Origin: Roseibium sediminicola
Lineage (GTDB): Bacteria; Pseudomonadota; Alphaproteobacteria; Rhizobiales; Stappiaceae
Direction: 5' to 3'
DNA: 64,000 nucleotides
NCBI RefSeq assembly: GCF_023156505.1
Contig: NZ_JALNMJ010000003.1
Location: forward strand, 248,001-312,000
A model generated the notes under the pieces. The model made no database searches, had not been told where the DNA came from, and saw only the letters and a list, made by a program, of their open reading frames with translations. This document shows positions 50,832-60,979 of this stretch, in pieces. Within the stretch, counting starts at the first letter, position 1, and each line of letters opens with the position of its first letter. The position numbers and the translations under genes are program-made.

Positions 50832-51735
50832 GAACGTCAACTCCACTCTGGGGATTCACAAAGATCGGAGTGGAGAGATAGCGGCGGCCAGCGGTCCCGG
50901 TCTTGAACGTTTGTGCAGACCGGCTTCCGACGGGATCCGCGTCTCACCTTGCGAAAAGGGGATCGAACGGATCGAAGCGCGGTTTCAGGGCAATGGCTTC
51001 GCCCCCCACCGGCACGACACCTATGCCATCGGTCTCACAATGACTGGCGTTCAGACTTTCAGCTATCGGGGAGAACAGCGCGCCTCGCTGCCCGGCCAGG
51101 TGATCGTCATTCATCCGGATGAACTGCACGACGGCGGCGCGGGAACGGAGGAGGGGCTGCGCTACCGGATGCTCTATATCGCGCCAGAGCAGATTGCCGA
51201 GGTGTTGGCGGCGGCCGGTGCACCCGGTTTGCCCTTCGTTCCGGCCCCGGTGCTCTCGGACACCCGTTTCCGTCACGATCTCGGGGGCGCTCTTTCGGAT
51301 ATCGACGTTGAATTGGGTGACCTCAAGCGAGATTGCCTGATTGCCGACCTGGCGGACTGTCTGAGCCGGCATTCCGACCGTGGCGGAAGCTCAAAGACGT
51401 CTCTGAGCTGGCCCGGCCTGAAACGTTGCGCGGAATTCTTGAAGGAGAATTGCGCTGACCAGGTGCGCATGGATGAGCTGGAGGGTCTGGCGCAGCTGGA
51501 CCGATTCTCGTTGTCGCGGCAGTTCCGGGCCGTTTTCGGCACCAGTCCACATCGCTATCTGGTGATGCGCCGGCTGGATCGGGCGAAAGCGGAACTCGGG
51601 GCGGGGGCAACTCTCGCGGATGCGGCAGCCGCCAGCGGCTTTGCCGACCAGAGCCACATGACACGGCATTTCAAGAAGGCCTATGGCATGACACCGGGCC
51701 AGTGGCGGCGGCTGAGCGCCGCCGCCAGCGTTTGA
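50830..51735 (+). CDS. AraC-family transcriptional regulator
   Basis: About 301 residues. The N-terminal cupin sensor (HRHDTYAIGLTMTGVQTFSYRGEQRASLPGQVIVIHPDELHDG) precedes the two helix-turn-helix motifs (FLKENCADQVRMDELEGLAQLDRFSLSRQFRAVFGTSPHRYL and SGFADQSHMTRHFKKAYGMTPGQWRR). It likely senses a small compound and controls the divergent DUF2000 gene. The ATG at 50830 overlaps the start codon of that gene and lacks a good ribosome binding site, so a downstream start remains possible. It is convergent with parC, with four bases between. Confidence 0.85.
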   Translation: MNVNSTLGIHKDRSGEIAAASGPGLERLCRPASDGIRVSPCEKGIERIEARFQGNGFAPHRHDTYAIGLTMTGVQTFSYRGEQRASLPGQVIVIHPDELHDGGAGTEEGLRYRMLYIAPEQIAEVLAAAGAPGLPFVPAPVLSDTRFRHDLGGALSDIDVELGDLKRDCLIADLADCLSRHSDRGGSSKTSLSWPGLKRCAEFLKENCADQVRMDELEGLAQLDRFSLSRQFRAVFGTSPHRYLVMRRLDRAKAELGAGATLADAAAASGFADQSHMTRHFKKAYGMTPGQWRRLSAAASV

Positions 51736-51739
51736 GACC

Positions 51740-53992
51740 CTAGAGTTTATTCGGCCCGAACTTGTTCGAACGCGGGAAACCGGTGGGCGGCAGGCGTCCG
51801 GCCTGGCCGCGTTCGCCGCGCCAGTCGGCGAGCTCTTCCAGAGACCGCGTGAAGCTGCGGCCGGAGCTGTCGGTCCAGGTCAGGCCTTCCTCGCCCTTGA
51901 AGACGCGGATGTCGGAGATGAGACCGTCCCGGTAGCGCTGCAGGCGCACGCCGCGGCCGCGGCCCATTTGCGGGATCTGTGTCATCGGGAAGACCAGCAG
52001 CTTGCGATTCTCGCCGATGATCGCCACCTGGTCGCCCGTCGCCTCGACACAGATCGAGGCTTCCGCCGGCAGGGTCAGGTTCAGCACCTGCTTGCCCTTG
52101 CGGGTGTTGGCGATGACATCGTCCTCGCAGACCACAAAACCGCGCGCTTCGGTGCTGGCTAGCAGCAGGTTGCGGCCAGGCTTGTAGACGAAGGCATTGA
52201 CCACGTCCTGGGCCTCGTCCATCTCGACCATGAGCCTGATCGGCTCGCCATGGCCGCGTCCGCCGGGCAGGCGGTCCGCGCCGACGGTGAAGAACTTGCC
52301 ACCGGAAGAGAACAGCAGGATCTTGTCTGTCGTCTCCGCATGGAAGGACAGTTTCAGCTTGTCGCCCTGCTTGAAACTGAGTGTGGACAGGTCGGCCTGA
52401 TGTCCCTTGAGTGCCCGGATCCAGCCCTTTTCGGAGATGATGACGGTGATCGGTTCTTTCTCGATCATCGCCTGCTGGATATCGACCAGATCGGCTTCAG
52501 GTGCTTCGGCCTTGTCGGTGCGGCGCTTGCCGATTTCGGTCTCCGGGCCATAGACCTTGGAAATCTCGTTGATTTCCTTGGAAATCTTGGTCCACTGGCG
52601 GGTATCCGATCCGAGCAGTTTGGTCAGGTCGTCCTTTTCATCGGTAAGCTTGTCATGCTCCTTGCGGATTTCCATCTCTTCCAGCTTGCGCAGGGAGCGC
52701 AGGCGCATGTTCAAGATGGCTTCCGCCTGGACGTCGGTCAGCTCGAAGGTCCGGATCAGTTCGGCCTTTGCATCGTCCTCCTCGCGGATGATGCGGATGA
52801 CCTCGTCGAGGTTCAGATAGGCGACCAGATAGCCTTCCAGAACCTCCAGCCGGTGGTTGATCTGGCCGAGCCGGTATTCGGAGCGCCGGATCAGAACCAC
52901 CTTGCGGTGATCGAGCCACTCGCGCAGGACCTGTTTGAGCCCCATCACCATGGGCACCTTGCCCATTGACAGAACGTTCATGTTCAATGAGAACCGGTTT
53001 TCCAGGTCCGTCAGCTTGAACAGGGATTCCATCAAGAGGTTGGCATCGACATTGCGCGAACGCGGCACCAGGACGATGCGGATGTCTTCCGCGGATTCAT
53101 CGCGAACGTCGTCCAGCAGCGGCAGCTTGCGGGCGGTCAGCAGCTCGGCGATCTTCTCGATCAGGCGCGACTTCTGCACCTGATAAGGGATTTCGGTGAC
53201 GACGATGGCCCATTGGCCGCGGCCGAGGTCCTCGACCTCCCAACGCGCGCGGACGCGGAAACTGCCGCGGCCGGTGGCATAGGCTTCCCGGATGGACCCC
53301 TGGTCGGATACCAGGAGGCCGCCGGTCGGGAAATCCGGGCCCTTGATGAATTCCAGAAGCTCGTCGACCTCGGCATTCGGGTTCTTGATCAGGTGTTGGC
53401 TGGCCTGGCACAGCTCGAAGGCATTGTGCGGCGGGATCGAGGTCGCCATGCCGACGGCGATGCCGGAAGAGCCGTTGCCGAGCAGGTTGGGAAAGCCGCC
53501 CGGCAGGACAATCGGTTCCTTATCCTCGCCGTCATAGGTCTCGCGGAAATCGACCGCATCCTCGTCGAGGCCATCCAGCAGGCGCTTGGCCGTGTCGGTC
53601 ATGCGCGCTTCGGTGTATCGCATGGCGGCGGCGTTATCGCCGTCGACATTGCCGAAATTGCCCTGGCCATCGATCAGCGGATAGCGCTGCGCGAAGTCCT
53701 GGGCGAGACGGACAAGGGCGTCATAGACCGCCTGGTCGCCATGCGGATGGTATTTACCGATGACGTCGCCGACCACACGTGCACATTTCTTGAAGCCCGC
53801 GCCCGGATCCAGCTTCAAAAGGCGCATGGCGTAGAGCAGGCGCCGGTGCACCGGCTTCAGACCGTCGCGCACATCGGGCAGGGCCCGGTGCATGATGGTC
53901 GACAATGCGTAAGCCAGATAGCGCTCTTCCAGCGCATCCTTCAGATTGATGCCTTCGGTGCCGCTTGGCGGCGGTGTCGTCTCTTTTCCCAT
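51740..53992 (-). CDS. parC: DNA topoisomerase IV subunit A
   Basis: A 750-residue type IIA topoisomerase A subunit. The breakage-reunion domain carries the active-site Tyr126 in [11 protein letters not shown] and the [17 protein letters not shown] region. ParC rather than GyrA is indicated by the short C-terminal beta-pinwheel (about 500-740) and the absence of a GyrA-box. It decatenates chromosomes together with ParE, which is not in the window. The end and the AraC stop are four bases apart. Confidence 0.93.
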   Translation of the reverse strand: MGKETTPPPSGTEGINLKDALEERYLAYALSTIMHRALPDVRDGLKPVHRRLLYAMRLLKLDPGAGFKKCARVVGDVIGKYHPHGDQAVYDALVRLAQDFAQRYPLIDGQGNFGNVDGDNAAAMRYTEARMTDTAKRLLDGLDEDAVDFRETYDGEDKEPIVLPGGFPNLLGNGSSGIAVGMATSIPPHNAFELCQASQHLIKNPNAEVDELLEFIKGPDFPTGGLLVSDQGSIREAYATGRGSFRVRARWEVEDLGRGQWAIVVTEIPYQVQKSRLIEKIAELLTARKLPLLDDVRDESAEDIRIVLVPRSRNVDANLLMESLFKLTDLENRFSLNMNVLSMGKVPMVMGLKQVLREWLDHRKVVLIRRSEYRLGQINHRLEVLEGYLVAYLNLDEVIRIIREEDDAKAELIRTFELTDVQAEAILNMRLRSLRKLEEMEIRKEHDKLTDEKDDLTKLLGSDTRQWTKISKEINEISKVYGPETEIGKRRTDKAEAPEADLVDIQQAMIEKEPITVIISEKGWIRALKGHQADLSTLSFKQGDKLKLSFHAETTDKILLFSSGGKFFTVGADRLPGGRGHGEPIRLMVEMDEAQDVVNAFVYKPGRNLLLASTEARGFVVCEDDVIANTRKGKQVLNLTLPAEASICVEATGDQVAIIGENRKLLVFPMTQIPQMGRGRGVRLQRYRDGLISDIRVFKGEEGLTWTDSSGRSFTRSLEELADWRGERGQAGRLPPTGFPRSNKFGPNKL

Positions 53993-54208
53993 AGTTGCTT
54001 GCTAGCCGTTTCCGGCTCCCGGCGCAATTCGCTTGGGGGGAGGGAGTGCCGGGATCGGCGGATTTTCAACGGAAATCGCAGTCCCTGTGGGCAAATTCAC
54101 CTTGGCAAAGGACGTTTTCTGATCCTAGCGAAACCGTTGCTTCGAAGACCGGCTGGAACGCTAAGTCATTCAGACCTTCAGTGAAATTTATCTCCATTCC
54201 TTAAGGTC

Positions 54209-56317
54209 ATGTCAATTCAGGCACGATATGAGGCAATTGAGCCGAAAATTGTCGATGGCAAGCAATACGTGAAACACATGCGGATGGGCACAGCCCGGAT
54301 CACTTCTGCCTTAAAGGCCCTCATGAGCTGGTTTCAGGCAGAAAGCGGCGACCCGGACGTGGCACGCGCCCAGTATCAGCTGATCCAGCGCCAGACCCCT
54401 TTCCTATACCTGATGAGTCTCGCCGGTGGCTGGGCGCTTGTTGCGACGCATTGGTCGGTGGCGCCGCTGGGAGTCACGCTGGTTCTGCCGTCCTTGATCA
54501 CTGCCTTTGCTCTCTTCCGTATCGCGACCCTGCGCCGGCGCCAGAAAGAAACGCCCAGTTTCGAAGGCATTCTCAAGTGGCAGAAACACGCCATGGTGTT
54601 GTCTGTCGTCTCGCCGGGACTGTTGTCGATCTGGGCCCTGTCCCTGTTTCCCTATGGTGGCCCTTATCTGCAGCTGCAGGTCGTCTTCACGATCGCCGTG
54701 GTCAATCTGGTGGTGCTGTTCTGCCTGATCCATTTCAGGAAGGTCGCGATCATCAACGCGTTCTGCGCGAACTCCTTGTATTTTCTTTACTTTCTGATCA
54801 ACGGGGAGCCTATTTTTACCTATTTCGCGCTTTACGGCATTTGCGCGTCGATCGGCGCCTTCTTCATCCTCAACAACCACTACCGGGATTTTATCAGGCT
54901 TGTTCATTCCAGCCGGGACCTCAGGAACCAGGCCGTTGAGCTGGAGCGCCGGCAGGACGAGACGCAGAAGCTGAGCGACCTCAACTACCACATCGCCAAT
55001 TACGACCACTTGACCGGCTTGCCGAACCGCAGGTGTTTCCTGGCCGAGCTTGAGACCCGTTTCAAGGCGACGCGGGACCAAAACGCCTCTGTGTCGCTTT
55101 GTGTCTTCGACCTCGGCGGTCTGCGGGCCATCAACTCTATTTACGGCGTCAAGACGGGCGATGACATCCTGTCCGAAGTGGTCCGGCGGTTGCGTTCCCG
55201 ACTGAGCGCTGAAACGTTCGCGGCGCGACTTGCCGGTGACGAATTCGCCCTTCTGTCACCGTCGGGAAGCCCCGATCTGGCGCGCCCGTCGGCCCTGTTC
55301 GAAGATCTCTTCGAGGAAGCCTGCCAATTGCCGGAAAGCAGCGTTCGTCTGAATTTCTTTGCCGGGATTGCAATCACCGATATGGCGCTGACCTCCGCAA
55401 CGGAGCTCCTGGAGCGGGCGGTCTATGCCATGCAGGAGGCCAAGCAGAACCGTAACAATCCGATTGTGGTATTCGGTCATAGGCACCTGGAGCATATGGG
55501 CTTTCAGACACGGATTACACAGGCGCTGCAGGCCGCCGACATCGAGCGCGAGTTTTCCGTCGCCTTTCAGCCGATTGTCGATGTCAATTCGAACCGCATC
55601 ACGGGGGTCGAATGTCTGGCCCGCTGGACGAGCCCGCTCTTGGGGCAGGTGCCGCCGGGCGATTTCATCACGGTGGCCGAACGTTCGGGGATGATCAACA
55701 AGCTGACCCTGGTCCTGCTCGGAAAGGCGCTTGTTGCCGCGCGGGACTGGCCGTTGGATCTCAAGGTGTCCTTCAATCTGTCGGCCAGCAACCTGTCCTC
55801 GCGAGGGTTTGTACGGGAATTTCTGAAGCTCTTGAAGGACCACGCCTTCGACCCGGTGCGTCTGAATTGTGAAGTCACCGAAACCTCGGTCATGTGGGAT
55901 TTCGCGGAAGCCAACCGGGCGATTGCCATCCTGAAAAACGCGGGCATCCGTTTGTCGCTGGATGACTTCGGCACCGGCTATTCAAGCCTGTCCCATGTCC
56001 ACCAGTTGCCGCTTGATTGCATCAAGGTGGACCGGAGTTTCGTTCAGGGCATCAAGCCGGACACGATCGGCTACGGCATCGTCAAATCGCTGCTTGCCAT
56101 GAGCCGTGAAATGGGCATTTCCTGCGTGGTTGAAGGGGTGGAAACCGAAGAGGAACTGGCCGTCCTCAGAAGCCTTGGCACGAGCGAAGTCCAGGGCTAT
56201 CTGTTTTCCAAGCCGGTCGGAGCACCGGAGCTGGAAGCATTGCTGAACGGAAAGGCCAGTTTGGGCGGCCAATCCGGCGCAAGACCGGCCTCTGCGACCA
56301 AGGCACTTACGGCCTGA
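54209..56317 (+). CDS. Membrane-bound GGDEF-EAL protein
   Basis: A 702-residue protein with about five membrane helices (about 70-230), a GGDEF domain and an EAL domain. The GGDEF motif is AGDEF (342-346), which in some proteins still binds or makes c-di-GMP. The EAL motif is ECL (468-470), and the other catalytic residues are present (NLSASN, DDFGTGYSS, IKVDRSF, VVEGVE, QGYLFSKP), so phosphodiesterase activity is likely. It lies alone, with a weak site at the start 54209. TAAGG sits just upstream. The signal sensed by the membrane part is unknown. Confidence 0.88.
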   Translation: MSIQARYEAIEPKIVDGKQYVKHMRMGTARITSALKALMSWFQAESGDPDVARAQYQLIQRQTPFLYLMSLAGGWALVATHWSVAPLGVTLVLPSLITAFALFRIATLRRRQKETPSFEGILKWQKHAMVLSVVSPGLLSIWALSLFPYGGPYLQLQVVFTIAVVNLVVLFCLIHFRKVAIINAFCANSLYFLYFLINGEPIFTYFALYGICASIGAFFILNNHYRDFIRLVHSSRDLRNQAVELERRQDETQKLSDLNYHIANYDHLTGLPNRRCFLAELETRFKATRDQNASVSLCVFDLGGLRAINSIYGVKTGDDILSEVVRRLRSRLSAETFAARLAGDEFALLSPSGSPDLARPSALFEDLFEEACQLPESSVRLNFFAGIAITDMALTSATELLERAVYAMQEAKQNRNNPIVVFGHRHLEHMGFQTRITQALQAADIEREFSVAFQPIVDVNSNRITGVECLARWTSPLLGQVPPGDFITVAERSGMINKLTLVLLGKALVAARDWPLDLKVSFNLSASNLSSRGFVREFLKLLKDHAFDPVRLNCEVTETSVMWDFAEANRAIAILKNAGIRLSLDDFGTGYSSLSHVHQLPLDCIKVDRSFVQGIKPDTIGYGIVKSLLAMSREMGISCVVEGVETEEELAVLRSLGTSEVQGYLFSKPVGAPELEALLNGKASLGGQSGARPASATKALTA

Positions 56318-56434
56318 ACGACCTGCGTATGAGGTGCGCCTGTGGCCCAGCCAAAAATTGCATATCTCCCTTGAACTGCTAAACAAGATGACAGCAGGGT
56401 CAGGCCCTTCGGCCCGTACCGCTTAGGATCCGTC

Positions 56435-57127
56435 ATGGCTTCCAGCCGCACTTCTTATCTCGTTCCCGGGCTGCTTCTGGTGGCGGTGATCCTTCTCGGG
56501 CTGGCCATTTCCTGGAACAATTTTTTTCTTCTGAGGGTCAAGCCCTACAGCATGCCGGCCGGCAGCATGGAACCGACGCTTGAGGTCGGGGACATGTTTC
56601 TTGTCGAACAGCTGTCGCCAGCCGTCGGCGAAAGCAAAGTGCCGGTGCGTGGGGATATTGTTGTGTTTTTCCTGCCGGGTGATCCCAGGATTGCTTATGT
56701 GAAACGTTTGATCGGTTTGCCGGGCGACAACCTGCAAATGCATGAAGGCAAAGTGATCCTCAACGGGACGCCTTTGACCTACGACCGGATCGACGACTAT
56801 GTCGGCGAAAATGCGTCCGGGGCGAAGGTAAGCGTGCAAAGATACCGGGAAACCCTGCCGGGTGGCAGGGTCTACGAGATCCTTGATCTGACGCCTGACG
56901 GCATGATGGACAATACGAACACATATTCAGTGCCAGAGGGCCATGTGTTCGTGCTGGGCGACAACCGCGACAATTCCATCGACAGCCGTTTCAAAGGCCA
57001 GGTGGGTTTCGTTCCGATTGAAAATGTGTCGGGTGTCGCAAAGGACGTCTATTTCTCCGGTGCCGGCGAACAATTCACCTGGCGCTCGGTTGTGCCATCG
57101 GGCAAGGGCGCCTCGCTGGAACGGTGA
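56435..57127 (+). CDS. lepB: Signal peptidase I
   Basis: A 230-residue signal peptidase with one N-terminal membrane anchor (about 8-27). The catalytic Ser44 stands in PAGSMEPT and Lys90 in YVKRLIGLPGD. The late box GDNRDNSIDSR is intact. It removes signal peptides from secreted proteins. It is shorter than the E. coli enzyme, having one rather than two anchors, and a YSMPAGSMEPT pattern. The gene ends 15 bases from the convergent TPR gene. Whether it is the main LepB or an additional paralogue cannot be told. Confidence 0.9.
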   Translation: MASSRTSYLVPGLLLVAVILLGLAISWNNFFLLRVKPYSMPAGSMEPTLEVGDMFLVEQLSPAVGESKVPVRGDIVVFFLPGDPRIAYVKRLIGLPGDNLQMHEGKVILNGTPLTYDRIDDYVGENASGAKVSVQRYRETLPGGRVYEILDLTPDGMMDNTNTYSVPEGHVFVLGDNRDNSIDSRFKGQVGFVPIENVSGVAKDVYFSGAGEQFTWRSVVPSGKGASLER

Positions 57128-57142
57128 GCGCATGAGCTCCGC

Positions 57143-59059
57143 TTAGCCCGATATCAATTCCGCTTCCCTTGATGCATGCGCGCCGATCGCGTTCAGGAGC
57201 GGTTCTGTGGCCTCTTCCATCAGGCTGGCCCAGTGGCCGAACCGCTTGCTCTTCAGAACCTGAACGGAGGGATACCAGGTCGCCTTGCCGTCCTGGGCGT
57301 GCCAGTACCAGGGATGCGCCGGCTGGGTCAGAACAACGGCGGGACGCTCCATGGCGCCGGCGACATGCAGCGGCAGGCCGTCTGGTCCGATGAGCAGGTC
57401 GACTTCGGCCAACAGGGCGGCGAGATCGGAGAGCGACTGGAAATGCCTTCCGGCATCGATGAGGTCCGGCCAGTCCGCCAGCTGACGCCGGGCGTCGTCC
57501 CACATAACGCTGATAGAAGTCCCCTGGAAGCCCTGAAAGGCGTCCAGAAGAGGGCGGTAATCGTCAAGAAGAAGTCCAGACCGCCCGGAGTTCCAGGAAA
57601 ACGCAATCAGCGGGCGCGGCAGATCCTCGAGAGATGCTCTCCAGACCTGCTGCCGGTCGGCATCGGGCCGGACATAGGAACCCGTTTTCCGAAGCTGACG
57701 AAGCCGGTCGGAAGGAAGGAACAAGGCATCGCTTAGCGGCACGACGTTTTCGGGGGTGGCGACCGCATGCACCCATTCGGGGGTCCCCGTGCTGTTGAAA
57801 ATACTGTCCGGAAACAGATCCGAGACGGGAGACAAATAGTCCGGGCCGAATATGCGACGGCGCTTTCTGCCCGTCGGGGTCTGAACGCCAAATCGCAACA
57901 GAACCAGGGCTTCCAGGCTGGTTAGCCCCGGTTCTATGAACAGGTCCGCCGTCTCGAGCTGAAGGCGGTCTTCGGTGGAATATGCCGCGCCGGGGGCAGG
58001 AGAGGCGTGGCCGGGAACCGTTGCTGAAGGGGCGGAACTCTGCTCCGGGATCCGGTCCAGGCTTTCAAGGGCATCGGAGGCCAACGCGCAGTCGCGGTAG
58101 AGCGCCAGGACATCGCGATAAAGGTTATGCTCGATCTTGCCGGCGGCACCGACGAGAGGCTGCAGCAACCGCAGAGACTGGTCATGATCGCCTTTCTGCC
58201 GATAAGCGGTGGCAAGCGCCAGCAGCGCCGATGGCTTGTCCTTGTGCAGTTTCACCCGTTGAAGGAACTCCGGGAACGTGTCGCTCTCGACGCCGAGGAG
58301 AGTTTCGGTCCTCATAAGCAGTAGCCAGGCAGCGAGCAGGTCCGGGAATTGCAGGGTCAGGCGCTTTGCGAGCAGCCTCGCATCGACGACTTGACCTGTC
58401 TGCGCCTGGCAGTCGGCCAGGTGAAGCATGAGGATCGGGTCGGCCGGCAGCTTGAGATGGGCTTCTTCGAGGAGGGCCAGCGCCTTGTCATGATTGCCCG
58501 TCTCCGCAAGGATGCAGCCGAGCGTGGCGAGATGCTGTGGATCGTCGGGCGCTTTCGAGACGGCCTGTTGTGCCAGATCCAGGGCGGCTGCGCTGTGTTT
58601 CACCCGCGCGTAGAGGCCAGCGAGCGCCGACATGAGATCCGCCTCTTCCGGGTGCTGTTCCAAAGCGCCGCGCAGCTGCCTCTCGGCCCGCTCGAACCGT
58701 CCTGACCGCAAGAATTGCTCGGCGCGAAGGACACTGGCCGCCGGGTGATGCGGATCGAGGACAAGCGTTTCCTCGATCAGTTTTTCCGCGTCCCGGGAAT
58801 TGCCATTTACCTGTTGCAGCGAGGCCATCAGCACCCGTGCGTCACAATCCGCCGGATCTCGGGTCAGGGCCTCCTGCAGCAATTTGGCCGCAGCCTCGGA
58901 ATTTCCCTCTTCAAGCCGGATTTCGGCCAGGGCCCTCAAGGCGGCTCCATGACCCGGTGACATGAACAGAACGGCTTCGTAGAGCGAAGCGGCGCTCAGC
59001 CGGTCGCCGAATGTTCTGTGCTGTGCTGCCGCCTTGAGGCGGTCATCGACCGACATCAT
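57143..59059 (-). CDS. TPR protein with glycosyltransferase-like C-terminus
   Basis: A 638-residue protein. About 330 residues of tetratricopeptide repeats are followed by a linker (350-385). The C-terminal 240 residues resemble the second lobe of heptosyltransferase/OGT-type GT-B enzymes (VDLLIGPDGLPLHVAGAMERPAVVLTQPAHPWYWHAQDG, WYPSVQVLK). It may glycosylate a protein or sugar, or have lost activity. AGGAGG precedes the start, and it stands 57 bases after the DUF3540 gene at the end of a type VI-related gene string, so it may be the cargo or a maturation factor of that module. Two start ATGs (59059, 59056) are adjacent. Confidence 0.75.
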   Translation of the reverse strand: MMSVDDRLKAAAQHRTFGDRLSAASLYEAVLFMSPGHGAALRALAEIRLEEGNSEAAAKLLQEALTRDPADCDARVLMASLQQVNGNSRDAEKLIEETLVLDPHHPAASVLRAEQFLRSGRFERAERQLRGALEQHPEEADLMSALAGLYARVKHSAAALDLAQQAVSKAPDDPQHLATLGCILAETGNHDKALALLEEAHLKLPADPILMLHLADCQAQTGQVVDARLLAKRLTLQFPDLLAAWLLLMRTETLLGVESDTFPEFLQRVKLHKDKPSALLALATAYRQKGDHDQSLRLLQPLVGAAGKIEHNLYRDVLALYRDCALASDALESLDRIPEQSSAPSATVPGHASPAPGAAYSTEDRLQLETADLFIEPGLTSLEALVLLRFGVQTPTGRKRRRIFGPDYLSPVSDLFPDSIFNSTGTPEWVHAVATPENVVPLSDALFLPSDRLRQLRKTGSYVRPDADRQQVWRASLEDLPRPLIAFSWNSGRSGLLLDDYRPLLDAFQGFQGTSISVMWDDARRQLADWPDLIDAGRHFQSLSDLAALLAEVDLLIGPDGLPLHVAGAMERPAVVLTQPAHPWYWHAQDGKATWYPSVQVLKSKRFGHWASLMEEATEPLLNAIGAHASREAELISG

Positions 59060-59116
59060 TGCCTGGTTTTCCTCCTGTTGGGTGAACCGTCCGGGGCCGG
59101 TTGTTCCGAGGCTCAG

Positions 59117-59758
59117 CTACCCGAGACTGATCCGCTCCCCATCGACGCGTACATCCTGCTTGGCTTTGATCAGGGCGATCTCGCTGTTCTGCAGGGCGAC
59201 ACCGTCAATCTTCTGGATGAGCGTGCCGGCCGACATGGTGTCGGTTTTCTCGATTCTCGTTGACCGGTTTTCCGCCTTCACCGTGAGCGTGCGCGTGGAG
59301 CTGAATTTCTCGACAATTGTCTCCACAACGCTCTTGGCATGAAGCGCGACCGAGCCGGCACTTTGGGCCAGGACCTCGGCAAGTAGAGCAAGCTTGTCCG
59401 CTTTCAGCCGCACCAGTTTGCCCGTGAGTTCCAGCTCCTCCGCCGCCACGACCCGCAGCGATTTAGCCCCCGGTACGGAAATATCCGGTGTGCGCTCGGC
59501 GTCAGCCCGGACCAAAACGGACAACACAAAGGCGTCATCGCCGTCCTGATAAACGAGCACCTTGTCGCCGACCGCGGGCGCAAGCAGGCAGCTGCCTGCT
59601 TGCCGGGCGAAGAGTTCTTCTCCGTCCTCCGTCGTCAGGGCGAGATCCAGGTCGGACATGGTCAATGTGACCAAGGCGGTTTTGAGCCCGGTCTTCGGGA
59701 CATCCCCGGCAGCCGCAATGTCGGCACGTCTGGCGAGTTTCAAGTCTTTCTGGCGCAT
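59117..59758 (-). CDS. DUF3540-family type VI accessory protein
   Basis: A 213-residue protein of the DUF3540 family, which is found with DUF4150, DUF2169 and pentapeptide genes in type VI spike modules. It has the family stretches VGDKVLVYQDGDDAFVLSVLVR and a long helical segment with repeated L/A heptads (VRLKADKLALLAEVLAQSAGSVALHAKSVVETI). The start 59758 (MRQKDLK) has GGAGG ten bases before. GTG at 59794 overlapping the upstream stop is an alternative. It probably helps load or fold the spike-associated protein encoded just upstream. Confidence 0.8.
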   Translation of the reverse strand: MRQKDLKLARRADIAAAGDVPKTGLKTALVTLTMSDLDLALTTEDGEELFARQAGSCLLAPAVGDKVLVYQDGDDAFVLSVLVRADAERTPDISVPGAKSLRVVAAEELELTGKLVRLKADKLALLAEVLAQSAGSVALHAKSVVETIVEKFSSTRTLTVKAENRSTRIEKTDTMSAGTLIQKIDGVALQNSEIALIKAKQDVRVDGERISLG

Positions 59759-59790
59759 CTGGAAAGATCCTCCGTTTGCCTGTTTCCGGG

Positions 59791-60861
59791 TCACAGATAC
59801 AGATGCAGCAGGGCCGCCCGATTGGCGTTCATCTGAGTTGTGTTGATGCCGATTTTTTTCTTGTTCAGATCGATTTCACTCTTGAGGAATTTGAAGCGTT
59901 CGTCTGCAAGACTGAGCATGTCCTTGTTGATGACGGTCTGCCCGTCCTTGATCTGGAGCATTTCCTTGCGAAGATCGAGCAACTTGTCTTCAACAGAGAC
60001 TTCCTTTTTCTCGAAAACGAATTTCGAGACCTCGAATTTCTTGATCCGGAACGCGATGTCGACATTGGCGATCTTGAACTTGAAGGAGATGCTGACACTC
60101 AGGCCGATTCCCAGCGTGAAACTCGAGACGCCCCCGACCGTGACCGCCACCTGATTGCCGAAACACATGAAATGCTCGGATCCGAGCGTGACAAAGGTCT
60201 TGGTCCCTTCGGTAATGCCGACCGTGTCGCCCTTTGTGTAACCGATGCTGTCACCTTCGGTGAGCGTAATGTCATGCCAAAGGAACTCCTTTGTCGACGT
60301 GGCGGCTTTCATGTTGATGTCGCCATTGTTGGAGTTCAGCGTGATGTCCCGGCTGTCCTCGTCGTCATCTCTTCCGGAGCGGATGACGATTTTCTTGCCG
60401 CTTTCGATTTTGATTTCATCGTCGGACCGCAGAAAGGTCTTCTCGCAGGACTTGACCAGGATTTGCCCGTCGCAGGACAGAAGAATGCCGCCTTTGCCGG
60501 TGGCGCTGCCCGCGGCATCCTCATAGGCCTTGGTGTTGTCGCCGGCATCGGCGACAAATTGCTCCGGATAAAGCACTTCGGCCTTTGCCTCGGTATCCGC
60601 GGCTGTCTCGATATCGCAATAGCTGCCCAGGCGGAACAGCACACCCGGTGTCGTCTTGTCGTTGGAGCCGTCGTTTCTGGGCACAAACAGGAACGCGCTC
60701 TTGTCCGAGGTGTCGATATCCACGTTGCTGTCGCCCGTGATCGAGTCTGGCGAAATATCCGTGATGTCAACGTCGAGTACGCCAGAGCCGCTGCAGGTCG
60801 TGCAGGTTGCGGAATTCAAGCTGCCTGTTCCGCCGCAGGTCGTGCATGTAATTGTCGTCAT
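59791..60861 (-). CDS. Zinc-finger/VgrG-like repeat protein of a type VI module
   Basis: A 356-residue protein of unusual build. It starts with two CXXCXG-type cysteine pairs (C6-C9 and C20-C23, TCTTCGGTG and TCTTCSGSG), like half of a DnaJ zinc-binding domain. The middle (about 135-260) has short repeated strands with the IKIESGKKIVIRSGRD pattern seen in the VgrG/gpV beta-helix needle. The end (about 280-355) is a helical coiled-coil. It could be a spike extension or a secreted effector of the module. GGGGGA precedes the ATG at 60861. No known family was recognised for the whole protein. Confidence 0.72.
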   Translation of the reverse strand: MTTITCTTCGGTGSLNSATCTTCSGSGVLDVDITDISPDSITGDSNVDIDTSDKSAFLFVPRNDGSNDKTTPGVLFRLGSYCDIETAADTEAKAEVLYPEQFVADAGDNTKAYEDAAGSATGKGGILLSCDGQILVKSCEKTFLRSDDEIKIESGKKIVIRSGRDDDEDSRDITLNSNNGDINMKAATSTKEFLWHDITLTEGDSIGYTKGDTVGITEGTKTFVTLGSEHFMCFGNQVAVTVGGVSSFTLGIGLSVSISFKFKIANVDIAFRIKKFEVSKFVFEKKEVSVEDKLLDLRKEMLQIKDGQTVINKDMLSLADERFKFLKSEIDLNKKKIGINTTQMNANRAALLHLYL

Positions 60862-60979
60862 TTCGAAGTCCCCCTGATCAATTGCCGCCCCAGTCCCGCC
60901 GATTTGCTTGGGCTCGCCCACGTGTTCGAGCCCGCCCTGATCGCGAGCCGCAGCCGTCGGCCGCGGCTTGGTGTTCGCC

